64,000 nt of DNA from Plumapathes pennacea. Taxonomy: Eukaryota > Cnidaria > Anthozoa > Antipatharia > Myriopathidae. A model generated the notes under the pieces. That model was given only the letters and a program-made list of their open reading frames with translations, was not told the origin of the DNA and did no database searches. The position numbers and the translations under genes were made by a program. The stretch is taken from NCBI GenBank assembly GCA_964036295.1, contig OZ038463.1, positions 10,655,274 to 10,719,273 on the forward strand. The letters run 5' to 3'. Shown here piece by piece: positions 1 to 15,300 of the stretch. Within the stretch, counting starts at the first letter, position 1. Every line of letters starts with the position of its first letter.

Positions 1-373
1 AGAAACGTGGGGGAAGGGGCTGATATAAACGTACTGCATGTTTTGAACAAGGCACCAAATTTCACCAATAACATTCCTACTACTTCAGACTGCTCTCACC
101 CAAACAATCACACTTGACGAACAACTCACTGATACTCCTGCGTTTAAAACAGTTTCAATTTTTGACTAAATTTACACAATTTGCACATGCCGCACGCGAG
201 AAGGGTTCGTAGCGACGATGGTCTGCAGTTTTCACTAACGAATGAAGAAAGGAACGAAGACCGAATAAAGGCAAACAAGCATCCACAAATCTACGCGGAA
301 TATTTATGACGCTTCTGGATATTCGGACAAATAGAAACGATGTCTATCCCAGAAGAAGAGTTCTGTTCTTTAC

Positions 374-3300
374 CTTGTACTTGGTCCCGTTCTTCTGGTG
401 GGCAGGATAACTGTTTCAAAACACGCAGCGCCGTCAACACCCCATTGGCGACTGACGGGGTACCCAAGCTACCAAGGTGGCTAGAACAAGAGTCAAGCAA
501 GCGTTAGTGTAATGCTCCACACGGACAAAAGATCAAACAAGCTACCAAGGTGGCTAGAACAGAAGAGTCAAGCAAGCTTTAGTGTAAAGCTCCACAAGGA
601 CAAAAGGTCAAACAAGCTACCAAGGTGGCTAGAACAGAAGAGTCAAGCAAGCTTTAGTGTAAAGCTCCACAAGGACAAAAGGTCAAACAAGCTACCAAGG
701 TGGCTAGAACAGAAGAGACAAGCAAGCTTTAGTGTAAAGCTCCACACGGACAAAAGATCAAACAAGCATTAGAATAATGCTCTACACAAAATGTCAAACA
801 AACGTTAAAATAATGCTCCAAACAAAACGAAAGGTTTTATCATTTAAAAACAAGCGTAAGAATAATGTTGCACACAGGGAACAAAGGTCAAACAAGCATT
901 AATGTATGCTCCGCACAGGGAACAAAGGTCAAACAAGCATTAGTGTATGCTCCGCACAGGGAACAAAGGTTAAACAAGCATTAATGTATGCCCCGCACAG
1001 GGAACAAAGGTCAAACAAGCATTAGTGTATGCTCCACACAAGGAACAAAGGTAAAATAAGTGTTGAGTAATGCTCCACACAGGGAACAAAGGTCAAACAA
1101 GCCAAGGAACAGCCCCGACGGTTAAGTTTCACTGTTGGTTCTACGCTGCGCTTTTGAGAGTGACAAACTGCCACAATAAAATGTTAGCTGCACTAATTAA
1201 CATTATACCTTTTAACAAATTCCACCAGCTTTGGGATACTGGCAGATTCAAACTTTGTATCCTTCAAAGGGGCCAGCCAGTGACCAAGCTCAGCTGCAGC
1301 TGTGTCCGTCTCGTCTAGAAAATAAGACATTACATAACTATTAATAAGAAATTACAAAGCAAAAGGATAAACACAAAAAAGCAGCAAGCGGTAGTGGTAA
1401 TGGCAATAGTAGTAGCAGCAATAGCGTAAGAGTAGCATCATCAGTATTAACAGCTTAAAGGGGCCCTCAGCCTTTTCAATGTTTTTCTTTACATGTGGAA
1501 AATCCAAAGCTGAATTTGGTTCCCAACACGAAAGAACGTAATTAATCAAAAGAAAAGTAGGTTAGTAACACTTTTAGATCCAAAGAAACTAAATCTTCTC
1601 CTCAAACGAGTCGGATGGAAGTGGATTGCTATTCATCTTTCGACTTTCGGGGGACCCAAAAATGGCGGAACCGAGGATTTCGGTGCGCAAAGGACTGGTT
1701 GAGAGGGCCCCTTCAAACAATATCATGTAAACAGAGGATATTACACGGCGGCGCGAAGATATGAATTTTATTTTCGAGTGGTAAAATATTGTTTTTACCA
1801 CGAGAAAATAAAATCCATATCTTCAAGCTGCAGTGTAATTTTCTTTTTATTATATTAGGCACGAGTGTTTTACGAGAAATTGCACAAACAACCGTACAAA
1901 AGCGAGAAATGATGCCAACGATATCCCCACTAGTGAGGATATGGAAAATACGCCACTCGGGTCCCGGATGTAGTTTGGTATGGATTTTACGCACGGTATA
2001 TTTTCCAGTAAAACACTCGTGCCTATATAATAAAATATATTATTGTATTGTATTGTATTGTATTGTATTGTATTGTAGTAGAAGTAGTGAGAGTAGTAGT
2101 AGTTACAAGTAGTAGAAGAGTATAGAAAGAAGGTAGTGGTGGATAGAGTGATTTCAATAAACCCGTGAAACAGATACTAGACTATTAGAGACTATTAGAG
2201 ACACGTACACACTCCAAGTAGATGTCAGACTACACGGCAATGCACTGTTTATTTGCCACCGGAAATTCTTCTCAAAAACCCCTACATAAAACTCACAGTA
2301 AACTAGACTCTTGCTCATCTAATGTTAGGAAACAATGTGGGCACTTGATTGGCGTGCTGAGCTTTGCGAGAGGAGCCTAAAATTGTCATTTTCCGCGTAA
2401 TTTGCAAAAACTGATGAGCCTGCATGCACTACTGGCATTTGGTCGGCGAAAGGACAAGAAATTGCCTTGAGTTGACGTCGACTCGCATGCTTTTAGTGAC
2501 GTTCCGTAGATATGCCTTCAATATATTTGTATCGACGCGGACATTAACACTTGCTAGCGGTCGGATCGCGGCCACTTCGGATATTCAATTTACCAATATC
2601 GCGACATTTTGTTTCGAATATCAAAGATATTGACAAATACTCTCTACTAGATACTAGTACACCCTCGCTAATAAAAACTGTTTCACGGGTTTATTGAAAT
2701 CACTCTAGCAGCACATGGTGTTGGTAGTAGTGTAGTAGTTGTAGTAGTATTAGTAATAGTGGTGGTGGTTACAGTAGTAGTAGTAAAGTATAGAAGGAAG
2801 ATAGTGGTATATAACTAGCAAATATATCTCACCTCGTCCTACAACCCCAAGGAGCCTGGGCGCTAGTCGTGAGAACATTTCTACGTTGTCTGATGCTGCG
2901 AACAAAAGATCAAACAAAGTTGAAAGAGAAGACAATATAAACCCTCGCTGTGAATGACGCTACAAACCCAAATGATCAGCAAAACACATTGTAAACATCC
3001 GTAAACATCAATATTGTGATGAATATGAGCATAAACCCTAATGTGACAAATCAATATATTATATCTACTACCAGTATTGTATTTGAGGTAATACCTTTTA
3101 CTACCAGCAGTAACAAGACCATAGCGTAGCGAGTGGACACGCATTTCTTGAGTTTAGCATCCTGATCAGGATCACCTGACAAGATCACAGCACACAGATA
3201 AATATACAACAAACTAAGTGTGTATTCCAGAATAGGAACAGCTAAAATGATCCAAAGGTTTGCTTGTTCTGGGGAAAAAATTTTTCGGGATTGTTTTAAA

Positions 3301-6300
3301 AGCCTTCACGCTGACATTTTGAACAGCTCCCGATACAACTCGACATAATTCAGCTCCAAAGCAAAATATTTTATCAATCAGTATCGCTATTCCTATTTCG
3401 GCACAGACCCAATCGAACGCGCCCTAAGCTGAAGCAGCCTTCAGAGCTCATCCAGTTACGCTCCCACCAACTCACTCACTCACTCAACCCACCCACCAGA
3501 AGAGTTCGTATCACTGACCTGTCGACTCTACGAAAGGTAACAACGCAGCAAGATTGTCGTCCAAGCTCAAAACTGAAACGACGGCTGCCCTGCCTACAGG
3601 ACGAGGACAAACAAGTCAAGTCAACGAGAAATGGCAATTAATATGATATTGAGTTTCTTGGCTAAGTCTTGAAGTTTTACGAACGTTACATTTAACTACA
3701 AAGTCTGCACTTGAATCCATGGTTTTGTGCAGTAACCGCTGACTGAAAAGCGAGGTGACCGCACGGCCGAAAAACGTATTTCCGCAGTGTCCCATTTACG
3801 TATAACAAATGCACCAGCAAATGGAGTTTAGGTGTGTGGCTGAGGTGACTTACCTATAGCAGCGAATGTCATGGAATAAAGAGTGTGAAGTGTACATAAC
3901 ATCTCCGCGCCATCAAGATCACTTGTGCACAGACCTGGAACAAACAAAGGCCAATATGACCACGTGGTCTAATACTACATGTTTTGAGATGCAAGTAGCG
4001 AAGCCGGTTTCGGAAGACTGTCCAAAGTAATCGCGTGATTCGCTCATTGCACGGTGCCGTCATCTTGGATTCAAAGCGAGGCTAACCTGGCATGAAATTC
4101 GCCAGACATAAACCAAGAGAGTTTCCTATCGCTCTAAAGTACCAAGGCGTCTTCAGAAGATATGCACATGTTTCATTTGGAGAGTTACGTGCACACATTT
4201 CTAAGGTAACTTTCTCACTTATGCCAGGACAGCCTCGTTTTGAAGCTCGTTCCAGTTTCCGTGCAAAGAGCCCATTGTTTAGCCTTTCGTTTGCAACGCT
4301 TTCAGATTGGTCAACAGCAAGTTTGGCAGTATTCTTGGCTAATCAAGAGAAAAAGAAAAACCTGATTGCGATATTCTCACGCACACAAGCAAGTGGCAAT
4401 AGCGTTTTCTCGCACTTCTGCTTGGTTTCTTCTTCAAAGTAAAACCAAACGAGAACTACTTTGGCTTCTGATTGTTTAGAAGTATTTCTTACAGCCTCTG
4501 TGATTTGTGGTGTCATTGTTTCGGGTCAAGAAAGTAAAGCATACCTGATGAAAGTGTAGTCAATAACTGATCCACAGCTTGAAGGGCCTGGTAATGACAA
4601 AGGTAATGACATCAAACTATGGAAACCTCATATGATGAATCGACTAGAGGTCGATGTGAGCAAACTGACAAGCTTGAAGAATTGAAATGTGTGCAAACAA
4701 GGCCTGTTTCAAACGTCAAAGTTCACATGCGTCGAATACAATGTAAATTTGCTGAAACAATAGATTCTGCTCATTTGTATTGTATTCGACGCATGTAAAG
4801 TTTCACGTTTGAAACAGGCCTAAGTGTCAGTGGTAGTGTAATATTTAGTAGTCACCTGAAGATGATACAGCAATAGGAGGCCAAGGTGTTGAGCAGTGCA
4901 CGAGTCGGCGGCATTACTGTCCCTCAGAAATTCCTGCAGGATACCGCATCACATAAATAGAGGATATTACACGGCGGCGCGAAGATATGAATTTTATTTT
5001 CGAGTGGTAAAAACAATATTTTACGAACGAGCGCTCCGCGAGTGAGTAAAATATTGTTTTTACCACGAGAAAATAAAATCCATATCTTCAAGCCGCCGTG
5101 TAATTTTCTTTTTATTATATTAGACACAAGTGTTTTACGAGAAATTGCACAAACAGCCGTGCAAAAGCGAGAAATGATGCCAACGATATCCTCACTAGTG
5201 AGGATATGGAAAATACACCACTCGGGTCCCGGATGTAGTTTCGTATGGATTTTACGTACGGTATATTTTCCAGTAAAACACTCGTGTCTATATAATAAGA
5301 AGGTTAAATGGTGCCCTCTCAATCAATTCAAAGTTTACATTTGGGAATTTGTAAAAAAAAGGTTGGTTTTGGTCCAAAAACAAAACAACAAACAAACAAA
5401 CAAAACAAAACAATAACTCGGCCACTTCCGAAATGCTTGTTACCTCTGTTTCAAAACGAGGTCTAGTGCAAAACCTTCTCATGAAAATAAGATTGATTTG
5501 CATGAAAATGAAAACTAATTTTCATAAGGATTCGCACTAGACCGTGTTTTGAAACAGAGGCAGCAGGCATCTCGGAAATGGCCTATTGATTTTCGCAGGT
5601 CCTGAAAATGACGGATCGAGTACTGGAGCGCGCAATGGACTGTGGGCGTGGCGACACTAAATATGTCTTAATTGACGCACTGCATGTAAGTACGCTAAAC
5701 TTGGAGACTGCACTTGCCTGTAATGGTGGCGCCTCACTGTGGTGCACATCGGTTTCCTAGAGAAAAGGACATTCAAATATTTATCTCTGTACGCCCCAAG
5801 AACTTCTCTTTTCAGTCCACAGTCCACCGTGCGTGATTGAATGTGGAGAAATGACAATTGATCTCTTACTTGGGCTAAACCTGGTCAGACTATCAATTCA
5901 CCCGACACTTCTCGTACATTTTGTTCAGAGAATCGAGTCCTAGAAAATGGGGATTAACGGGATAAAACAGAGAAGAATAGTTTTATTCTGGCGAATTTCG
6001 TGAAAATTTGTAAGTGCTATTCACACAGCTTGTGCACGGAGCTGCCACAGTTGCAGAGTCATTACTTTCAAACATTTTCTTTCGTACAAAGGTTTTGTTT
6101 TTAAATTCTTGGTATGCTATTATTGGTAACACTTAGGGGTCAAAACGAAAATTCCCGACGAGCATCCCCGTCATTTTTTTGTGGGAGTTCCCCCTCCCTC
6201 GGACACAAGATACTTACAGTTGCTTGTGTGAGAACACGAATAAGACCGTTGACCACGTCAGGCTGTGAAGCGAGAAACAACAGACCTGGAGAGGAAGAGA

Positions 6301-9300
6301 ATCCTCCTTTACACAGGTTGCAATGTTTGATTTCTAAGTACATGTACATTAAGGATGTGCTGGATCAGTTAACTAGCTTCCTTTACGTCCCGGAGCCGAG
6401 TTTCAGGTATACACAGTCTATAAAGCCCTCGGTTGCATCAAAGATATACGTACGACAAGGCGCCAAGTCGGTTAATACAGTCGCCAGTAGCTAAACTTGA
6501 CATACGGAAATGCCAGTCTCTATAGGCAATTGGTTTGGCGTGACGGATATATTGTCGTTGTAAAGTTTGATGTAAATATCGGCAAAACGCCGTTATCAAT
6601 AATTTGGCTGACGTTAGTAACGCTCTAGACCAGTCTTAACCTCTACGCCAAGGCGGTCAAGAGTCAGAAAAAGAAACCTCCTGACCTTGCTGGGATCGCA
6701 ACAAGATAAAAAACAAGTCCCTGATGCCGGTGTAAACCGCAGGATGACAGCCAGCAGAGGAAGACAACAGCACACCCACTGACTCCAACAGACGCCTGGG
6801 AAAATTACAACAAACAAAGCGTTTCATGTTTCAGAAAATGACAACAGAACAAGACCAACCGACCCCAACAGCCGCCCAGGAAAAATAAGTGCAAAAAATA
6901 AACAAAAAAACATTTTAAGTCACCTCCTATGACAGAAGCACACAAACTCGACCACACAAGGGGTCCATAATGAACTTCTTTAGGACTCGGAAGTTTAGTT
7001 TTGACATTGTACTAAAGTTGCACACCAACATTCTGTTATTCTGTGCCGACCCATGTGATAAAATACGAAGCAATTCACGACAAAATAATCTAGAAGTGAA
7101 ACAAAGAGAACGTGCAACACCAGGGAACAAATATAGAACAAAACATCACTGCTGTAAACGGGACGTCGAAATGTCACTAAGGCCCTGTTTACACGGAGAA
7201 AAGTCGTCCCAGGGAGGAGGGTGCACAACTGAATCATCCTGGGCAAACCAACTATTCGTAAATTTTTCTTTAACCCTTTCCCTCTTAAGCTCAGAACACA
7301 AATTCTCCAAACCAGACAAGAAGAAAATGTATGACTAATGAAGCGAGAATTGATAGTTTAATCAGGTCTCATCTGAGCAAGCTATAAATAACCAAGTTTT
7401 TCTTACTGTATGATATAACTTTGGTGAGAAACTGAAAGAGAAAATTGAAGTTGATCACTCTTGTCGAAACAAGTGGCGGTTTCTCGTGTTAAACGGCTCG
7501 CTTCAGTTTATAAAGACATGTATGAATAGTTACGCGTCCACCTCGGGTGCCCGGGACAACTTTTCTCTATACAGTATGAACGAGGCTTTAGTCAGCAGGA
7601 ATCTTACCGAGCTTTCAACAGACGGAACAAGACAGGGTAAGGGTCTTTTGGACTTGAATCAAGCCCTGTTATTTTAGTTGAAGTGGGAAAAGCTTTCACC
7701 GCCGGCTGGACCTGCGAAGAAATACAAATCACCGTTAATCTGCTGTTCCTGGTCCAACGAACTAGCAGTTACTTCTCTTGTGAATGTTGAGATTCGTTAT
7801 GTAACTGGGTCCATTGAACTGGCAATTTATACTGATCTTGTGAATGTCACACCCCAAAACAACATACTCTCAAGACGCAGAAACACCCGAAAAATAACAA
7901 ACTCTCACGATGTACAAACACTCGAAAAAACAACAAACTCCCACGACGTACAAACACCCGACAACTGACAAAACAAAAAAAAGACAAAAAAAAAAAACAG
8001 TACACTAATTTGTTACGTACAATAAGGTGAGGAGCGTTCTCTAAGAATGTGCATATCTCTTCCAGCGCTCCCGCTATCAGTTCAACGTCATCGCTTCGCA
8101 CTGTCCCAAAACTGACACTAGCCCCTGATCCAGCGGCTCGCAGCAACCCAGTTTCCATAGCAACCTCAGCGTCAGGTGACTTTAGGATGGGTGAATGCTT
8201 GGGCGATTCCTTAGGAGATTCCTTGGGTGATTGTTTGGGCGATTCCTTAGAAGGTTCCTTGGGTGATTCCTTGGGCAATTCCTTAGGAGATTCCATGGCT
8301 GAATCCTTAGGTGATCCCTTAGGAGATTCCCTGGGTGATTGCTTGGGCGATTCCTTAGGAGATTCCTTGGGTGGTTGCTTGGGCGATTCCTTAGGAGATT
8401 CCTTGGGTAATTGCTTAGGTGATTCCTTAGGCGATTCCTTGGGTGATTCCTTGGGGGATTCCTTTGGGGATCCTTTGGGAGATTGCTCCTCACCTACACT
8501 GACTGCAAGTTCCTGGATGGGTGGCGCACTCTCCGCAATCCTTTAATGTGAAAATCAAATCAATGACCTGAGCTGAATGAACGGCCACACCTGAGAGCTG
8601 CTTCATAATGTCGCAAGATAAGCAACACATTAAGTCTCGTAAAAGAATGTAAAAAGTTACTTTAAAGTAGTTATTTACCTCTTAAAGAAATCATCTCACC
8701 GTAGATGCTTTGCACGCCCATGTTTATATTTACATCCGGAGCTCGACTTTCCTGAGGCGCCCACGTTATGACTGATCGATCTGACTGTCGCTGCTTACCG
8801 TATTCAATACACTTTCTGGGAATGTGCTGATATATTTCGTAGAAAAACTTGAGAATCCGCCTTTTTCGTATGATACGAAAATGACCACCGTCAGTCGCTG
8901 GGCGCGCAAAGCATCTACAGTGAGAGTTAAACTGACAAACACTCAGGAAGCAAACATACATGTATTGCAGAAAAAAAAGGATGAGAGAGAAAAAAGGAAT
9001 GAATGGAGAAATGGAAGAACCAAAGAAATTGAAAGGGAGGAATGAGAAGGGCCAGACTAAATGAATGAAACAAACAAGACTAACTTGTTGATATTCTCTT
9101 GCAGGATTCCTAGCACTTCGTACAAGTGCACCTTTCGGCTCAAGGCCATAGCAGCATCAACAACACGGACAGTCTACGGAAACACACAAGCGATAAGACC
9201 ACAATACGGCAGACTGAAGAAACAAACAAACAAACAAACAAACAAATAAATACCTGGTCACTTAACAAGAACTCCATCAGCTTCACGTATCCACTGCTTG

Positions 9301-12300
9301 TGGGTTTGCTCTCGCTCTTCTCCTTCTCTTCGCTGCCATCAGTTTCCTGTGGCGGCACCTAATTTACATACATTTGGACAGTGTTCAGGTGACCGAGCGG
9401 TTAGCACGCCGAGTTCGACTCCCGGCTTGGGGATCTGACCCCACCGCTGTAAGTGGGAAGAACTATGTTCCTGTCTGAACTACCCTCCATCCTTGGATGG
9501 GGACGTTAAGCCGTTGACCTGGACTCTCAACCTTCACTAAGCCAATAGAGGGTTTGCACGGCGGCCATGTTGGACGGCAGGAAAAATAGAATTCAATTCC
9601 TCTGGGAAAAAAATTCTATTGTTATGGAAAAATATTCCATTGTTCCTGCCTCTCAACATGGATGACGTGCAGACCCTCTATATGAGGGACTTCACTTCTC
9701 GAAAAGAGCAGGGGAATTTCCCTGGTGTTGTGAACTGTCCTCCATTACCATATCACAAATTTAGAGATCATCATAAAGCGCATTTGAATGTATATACACG
9801 TAGAATTTGCGCTGTACAAATGCATCATCATTATCGTCATGTTAACTTTCAAAAGACAAGCAACTTCCAACTTCCAAAGCCATGTTTTAAAAACTTTGTG
9901 CAATTTCAACGGCGTATCTCAAAGTGAAACAAAAGTTAATCGTACAGTATGTAAAGTGTAGAAAATAAGTGAAAGCCTTCCTTTGTATGGAACAAATCTT
10001 GGAAAATTCGAATAGCCGTAACTTGCAGATTTTCAAGCTACGGCATTCAGTTTTCAGGAAGAAAGAAAATAAGAATTCAGATTCCTTTTCCATGCTGAAT
10101 TGTTACTGTACGTGGGGGGTTGAAGCTAGGAACACAGAGGTCGTTGCCAGTGGTAACCAGCATCCTGCCCCATCAGGAAAGCCTCCAGTTGTACAAAAAA
10201 TAATAATATTGACGACAATCATCTCCATCATTGCTTTGGATTAAATGTGGCTGTGCTGAATGTTGGAAAAAGAATTTGACTACATTGAGATTTCAAGCCT
10301 TTGGCCCTTCATCAGAACAATAAATCCTTGCTTTTTACCAGCTTGGGAAGCGCATTGCAAGGCACTGTAAAACGCTTGGCAAACCAACCTTGCAGAAGTC
10401 ACGCCAATGTAGAAAATACTCCATGCCCGTGTAGCTGTCTGTGGTACTGTCCAGGGCTGTGAAACAAACAAGCAAGCTCGAGCTCAGCTGTTCTGCGTAA
10501 GATCCCATGTTGGGACACATGCTTTGTTTCTTATAACACACTGACATTCAATGCTTACCTTGCAAAATTAACAACTTCATCGAAGACGCCATGTGTTCTG
10601 CTGTAAGTAGATCAAACAGAATTTCTTGTATTCCCGCAGACTGGAAAAAAAACAAAAAAACAAATAGAGCAAGGATGAAATTAGAACACTAGAAAAGGGT
10701 CAACTCTGTCCCATACACCAATCCTATTCACTATTGGAGATGAGAATAGAGGAGGGGGAAGAGCTGGGAATAGAGAGAAAGGCCCAAGGCACTTACAATG
10801 ATGTGACCAGCCACCTCCGGTCCACAGGAACACACACAGCAGACAAGCTTCAACCCTGCCTTTATTAACCTGATGTTTGCCTGCAGAATACAAGGAAAGT
10901 TGCAGTTAAACCACAAAGAATAAATTAAAAGATATTTAGTAAAGCTACACAGATTTTGTAACAACAGGTAACTCAATACATACCGCAATAGGCAAATTCC
11001 CAACCATCTCCATATTGAGTGCATACAAAGAGAATTCCACCAATTTGTTCACTAAATCTGTGGAAAGAAAAGCGAAAAGTTTGAGAGGAAGCATCATCAC
11101 TCCTTAGACATTATATTCCAGGTAAGTTTTTATGACTAATTCAAACCCAGTTACATGATTGTACATGTACATGTAATTCAAATTCCCCTGCAGTTACAGG
11201 AAGCTCAAGGACCATAAGGTTGCTGATGTCTTAACACTTTCACTCCCAAGTTCAAAGTGCGGATTCTCCCAAACATTCACGAAGAAATGTATGAGAGATG
11301 TAGAGAGAATTAACAAGTAAATCAGCTGTCATCTGAGCAAGCTACCAAAAATTGAAAAATTGACAGAGAAAATTGAAGTTGATCACTCTTGAAAGCAAAA
11401 GAGTTAAAAGTCATTCACATGCAAGCAAAAACACAAACATGACACCTATACATACCTTTCTTTTCCTCATTGTCTGTTATTCCAGCCTAAAGCAACAACA
11501 AAAATGCAAAAAGCATAAAAAGTTAAGAAGGTGTAGTGCATCAAAATGATCAATTAATACACTAAAAAGAACAATGGAGGCATATGCTACACCAACTGAT
11601 TTGATGTACTGGCAATAACTATTTAAAGATTGATAAAATATTACCAGTCCTGCAATGAGAAGTCCTGGAATTTCTTCAAAAGACTCCACCCATCTGAGGT
11701 TTGAATCAAAACAAGGCACAACTTAGTCTCAGTGGATTTTTAGTTTGGGTATAGCTCACTGACCACTGTAGTGTCATTATATGTAAATAAATGACCATCT
11801 GGCCACAATTTGTGAAAAATTAAATAAGCGCCCCCTTCTCCCCTGCCCTGGGCACTTATTCGAGGATTTACGGTATGATGACCACTCAGTGCAGTAATGT
11901 TGCTGTGCAGACAGACTTCAAATGACTCCACCTGTACAGCAGGACTTACTTTGCATTTCTCTCTGATGCAGTACCACACAGGTTTGTAAGTTCCAGCAGT
12001 TTCTGTGCCTGACAAAAAAAATCACACAGCACTTGCATGTAAGTACAATTAACTAATATTGCATCAATTCTTCCTAACATAGGCTAAAGAGGGAGACTGC
12101 CCAAAAGGGGTCCCTTTTACAAGCCTCAAGCATAAGACAGTATAAAAAAGTAATGTGCTCTTTGGCTGGACTAAGGAAAATTATACTGACACTTCAGGAG
12201 TCTCAGTTGAGGTCTTCACAGACATTACTGTCAAGTTTTTGTGCTATCCAGTTCAATTCTTTTACTTACATTCTCTTTTAGTGTTTCCCCTGCATTTCCT

Positions 12301-15300
12301 GCAAAGCAAAGGTTTGGCCATAAGAAAGTATCCCTCAAAAAAGCAATAAAATACAGAGGGGCAACTGACTATACAGGCAAGAATAAGACATTATAATACC
12401 TTCTTCAGATTTCAAGCAGAGAGCCTCATATTCTGTTTGGTCAGGTGGAGAAAATGTCTGTAAACAATAAGACGTAGAGATGGTTCAAGCCAAAGTTGGG
12501 TGTTTTTTAATCAACAGTTTAGGCACTACAACAAAATTTAGCCCTAGTGTATTCCAAGTATTAACTTAATTGTGCTGTGAACAACTCCCAACAATAAGGT
12601 ACTCACTAAGAATGGAGACAGATCACACTGGTAGGGGTTGAAACTGACTGAAACAGACATCCATGCGTCTTCACTGTATAGATCCATGCCTGAGAACTGG
12701 ACTTCCTGCGAAATCAAGATAAGCAAACAGTAACATCTGCATTAAAATCTTTAATAAGAATCGTTCTCCCTAGGTACGTATCAAGATGATCACTGAAACA
12801 TATTGGGCCAATATTTTAAACAAAGCCTAACTTAAACCTGGTTTATCGCCAAATTGAAGTTTAGATGGACCCGTAAAACAGGGTTAGCCAAACATTAAAT
12901 TGCATTTTTAGAACATGGATCAGAGTCAGTTTATAAAGACGACGTTTAGCCGTTATCCATTAAGCATGGCTATTGTTTAAATCTTGTTTAGACCAGGACT
13001 ATCTTAACTGCGGTCTAAACCTTATTTAAAAAATCGACCCATTGAGTAGCCCACCATAATTTCCCAATTTGATTGCACACAAAAGCATTGCTTATTTGTA
13101 AACCAGGATTTTATGGCATGAGACATATTTCATAACTTTTTTTATGCATATTTATTTCTCTTGGAATCTGGGGAGCTTTTATTTCGTAGATCTGAGCGGG
13201 ACGTGTTTGTAATCCTGACTGACTTGTAAAATCATGGTGACCACATACAGTAATGATGGATAAAAATATAACAAAAAAAGAAACTTGACAAATAATAATA
13301 CTCACGGCCTCATCCAGGGTGCCATCATCCATGTCCTAGACATAATGTACCGGTAAGTAGAAGTTACAGGAGCAGTGAATAAAATAATTAGTAAAAATAG
13401 ACAACCCACAGTACAAGAACAGACTGGGAACACAGTGGAATAAGCTATTTCTGTTATGTAGCTTTTATAAATTTGGGCTTTTTAAACATGTATGACAACA
13501 ACACTGGTCTATTTCTAGTCGTTAGATTACCTTTTGTTTACTTATCTCAGTTTGATTATTTCTGGTTTTAGACAAGAACAAGGCCAAACAAACCTCTTCT
13601 TCGCTGACAATCTCTTCATAAGCATCCTGAAAGAGCAACAGGGTAATCCAATTAAAAACAATTTTTCAAACTGTGAAGTTATGATACTGGGCCTCTAATA
13701 AATAATATTTTCCAGTGCTTATAACTGGTCTTAATTTCTACTTTATAACCCCAAATGCTGAACAGTAACCTGACAGTAGCCATCTGTTGCAAAAATGCTG
13801 TAATGTTTATGATGCCTGGAACATGAGCAATCACAAACCATCAATATTATAAGAAGACACTCAACACCCCTCGCAGGTTGGCCGGCAGGAGTGGTCCCTG
13901 TCATTTCTTCGGTCATTAACCCTAACTGAATTCTCTTTAAGATGGATCTCTCTAAAATGGATATTTAACCCTTTCACTCCCAAGCTCAAAGTGCAAAAAT
14001 TCCCTACCATTCAAGAAGAAAATGTGTGAGAGATGTGGGGAGAATTAATACTCCCATCAGCTTTCATCTGAGCAAGCTATCAAAAGTCAACTTCTCCATA
14101 CTGTAATGATATATCTTTGGTGAGAAATTGAAGGAGAAAATTGAAGTTAATCACTCTTGGGAGTGAAAGGGTTAAGATGGATCTCTCTAAAATGGATATT
14201 TGGAGCTGGTCCTGAGAGTGTCCATCTTAGAGGGGGTTGACTGTATTCCAAATGCAGTGAGCCCACCTGTTCCTCATCCTCGTCTCCTTCGTCTGACATA
14301 AACAGGTTAGATGGTGATCTGTCCGGTGTGAGTGGTTCAAACAACTCGTCTAAAGGGGACTGCGGGGCAGACTCATCTGCCTAAAATTGTGAGAGAAAAA
14401 TGAGCAAATTAAGGTAATTTAAATTTTTAGTGCACTGGGCCCGGTTTTTCAAAGCACGATTAGGCTAATCTTGGATTAGGTGTAAACTTTTTTTGTCATT
14501 TATAAGCCTGAAAATGTGAAGGTTTTGTCCTGCAACAATTTCCTTAAGACGTTTTCAGCTAAAACAAGCTTTTTAATCCATATTTGAACAAAACCCTGCA
14601 TTTTATTGGCAGAGAGGTCATCAGGAAGAATTTCGTTAATCCTGGATTAGCTTAATCGGCTTTTGAAAAACCAGGCCCTGTAATTCAATTTAGACGGCCC
14701 TGCTTATCCCCTTACCATGCACTACACTGTACCTTCTGCACTGTAAAGCCTGAACACAAATTCATTTATGAAGAAAATGTGACACAGTGAGAATTATTGA
14801 TAGTAATCTGGGCAAGCTATCAGGAGTTAATAATTAGCTTTCTCCTCAGTGTGTAGAAAAGAAATAAAGCATGTATCAGCTGGCCATGTTGAGTTATGAG
14901 GAAACATGTGGGAATTTCAAAGAACACCTGAGAAGTGTGGAGAAGCAGAAGTGAGTCTCACAAATGGTCCACAGACCTTGATGCTGCAGAAATTACCAGA
15001 GTTTGCCTCACCTCGTCCCTTGGAGAACCAGGAGGGGTGGTAGCTTTTGCTGCAGTGGTTTCACCAACTGTTGCTGTAGCAGTTTGAGGTGACTTGGAAG
15101 GCGACCTTCTCCGCTGAGGTGAAGGTCTCATGGGACTCCTCTCTCCAGAAATCTTCCTGTCCTTACTAGACAGTCTATGCTCCTGTCTTGCTTCAGAAAT
15201 CCTTTCTGATTTCTCAGGCTTCACATCTGGAGGGCCTCTCTCAGGACCTCTTTCAGGGACCCTCTCTGAGGCTCTGTCAGGCCTCTCTGGATAAGGAGCC

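Noticed and set aside
4924-5416. Overlapping 124-132-codon ORFs on both strands
   Set aside because: They lie within a foldback repeat whose other copy (1734-2033) gives similar frames; palindrome by-products.
6990-7060. VIRMA-like segment LFCRELLRILSHG on the minus strand
   Set aside because: The exon 6795-6686 fits the same part of the family far better and is in phase on both sides.
8049-8546. Plus-strand 165-codon LGDSLGD repeat ORF
   Set aside because: It is the antisense of the VIRMA SPKE repeat exon; splice signals and homology are on the minus strand.
8679-8911. Extra VIRMA exon (GGHFRIIRKRRILKFF) with fair splice sites
   Set aside because: Its donor phase does not fit exon 8540-8021, whereas exon 9085-9173 joins that exon directly in phase and matches the family spacing.
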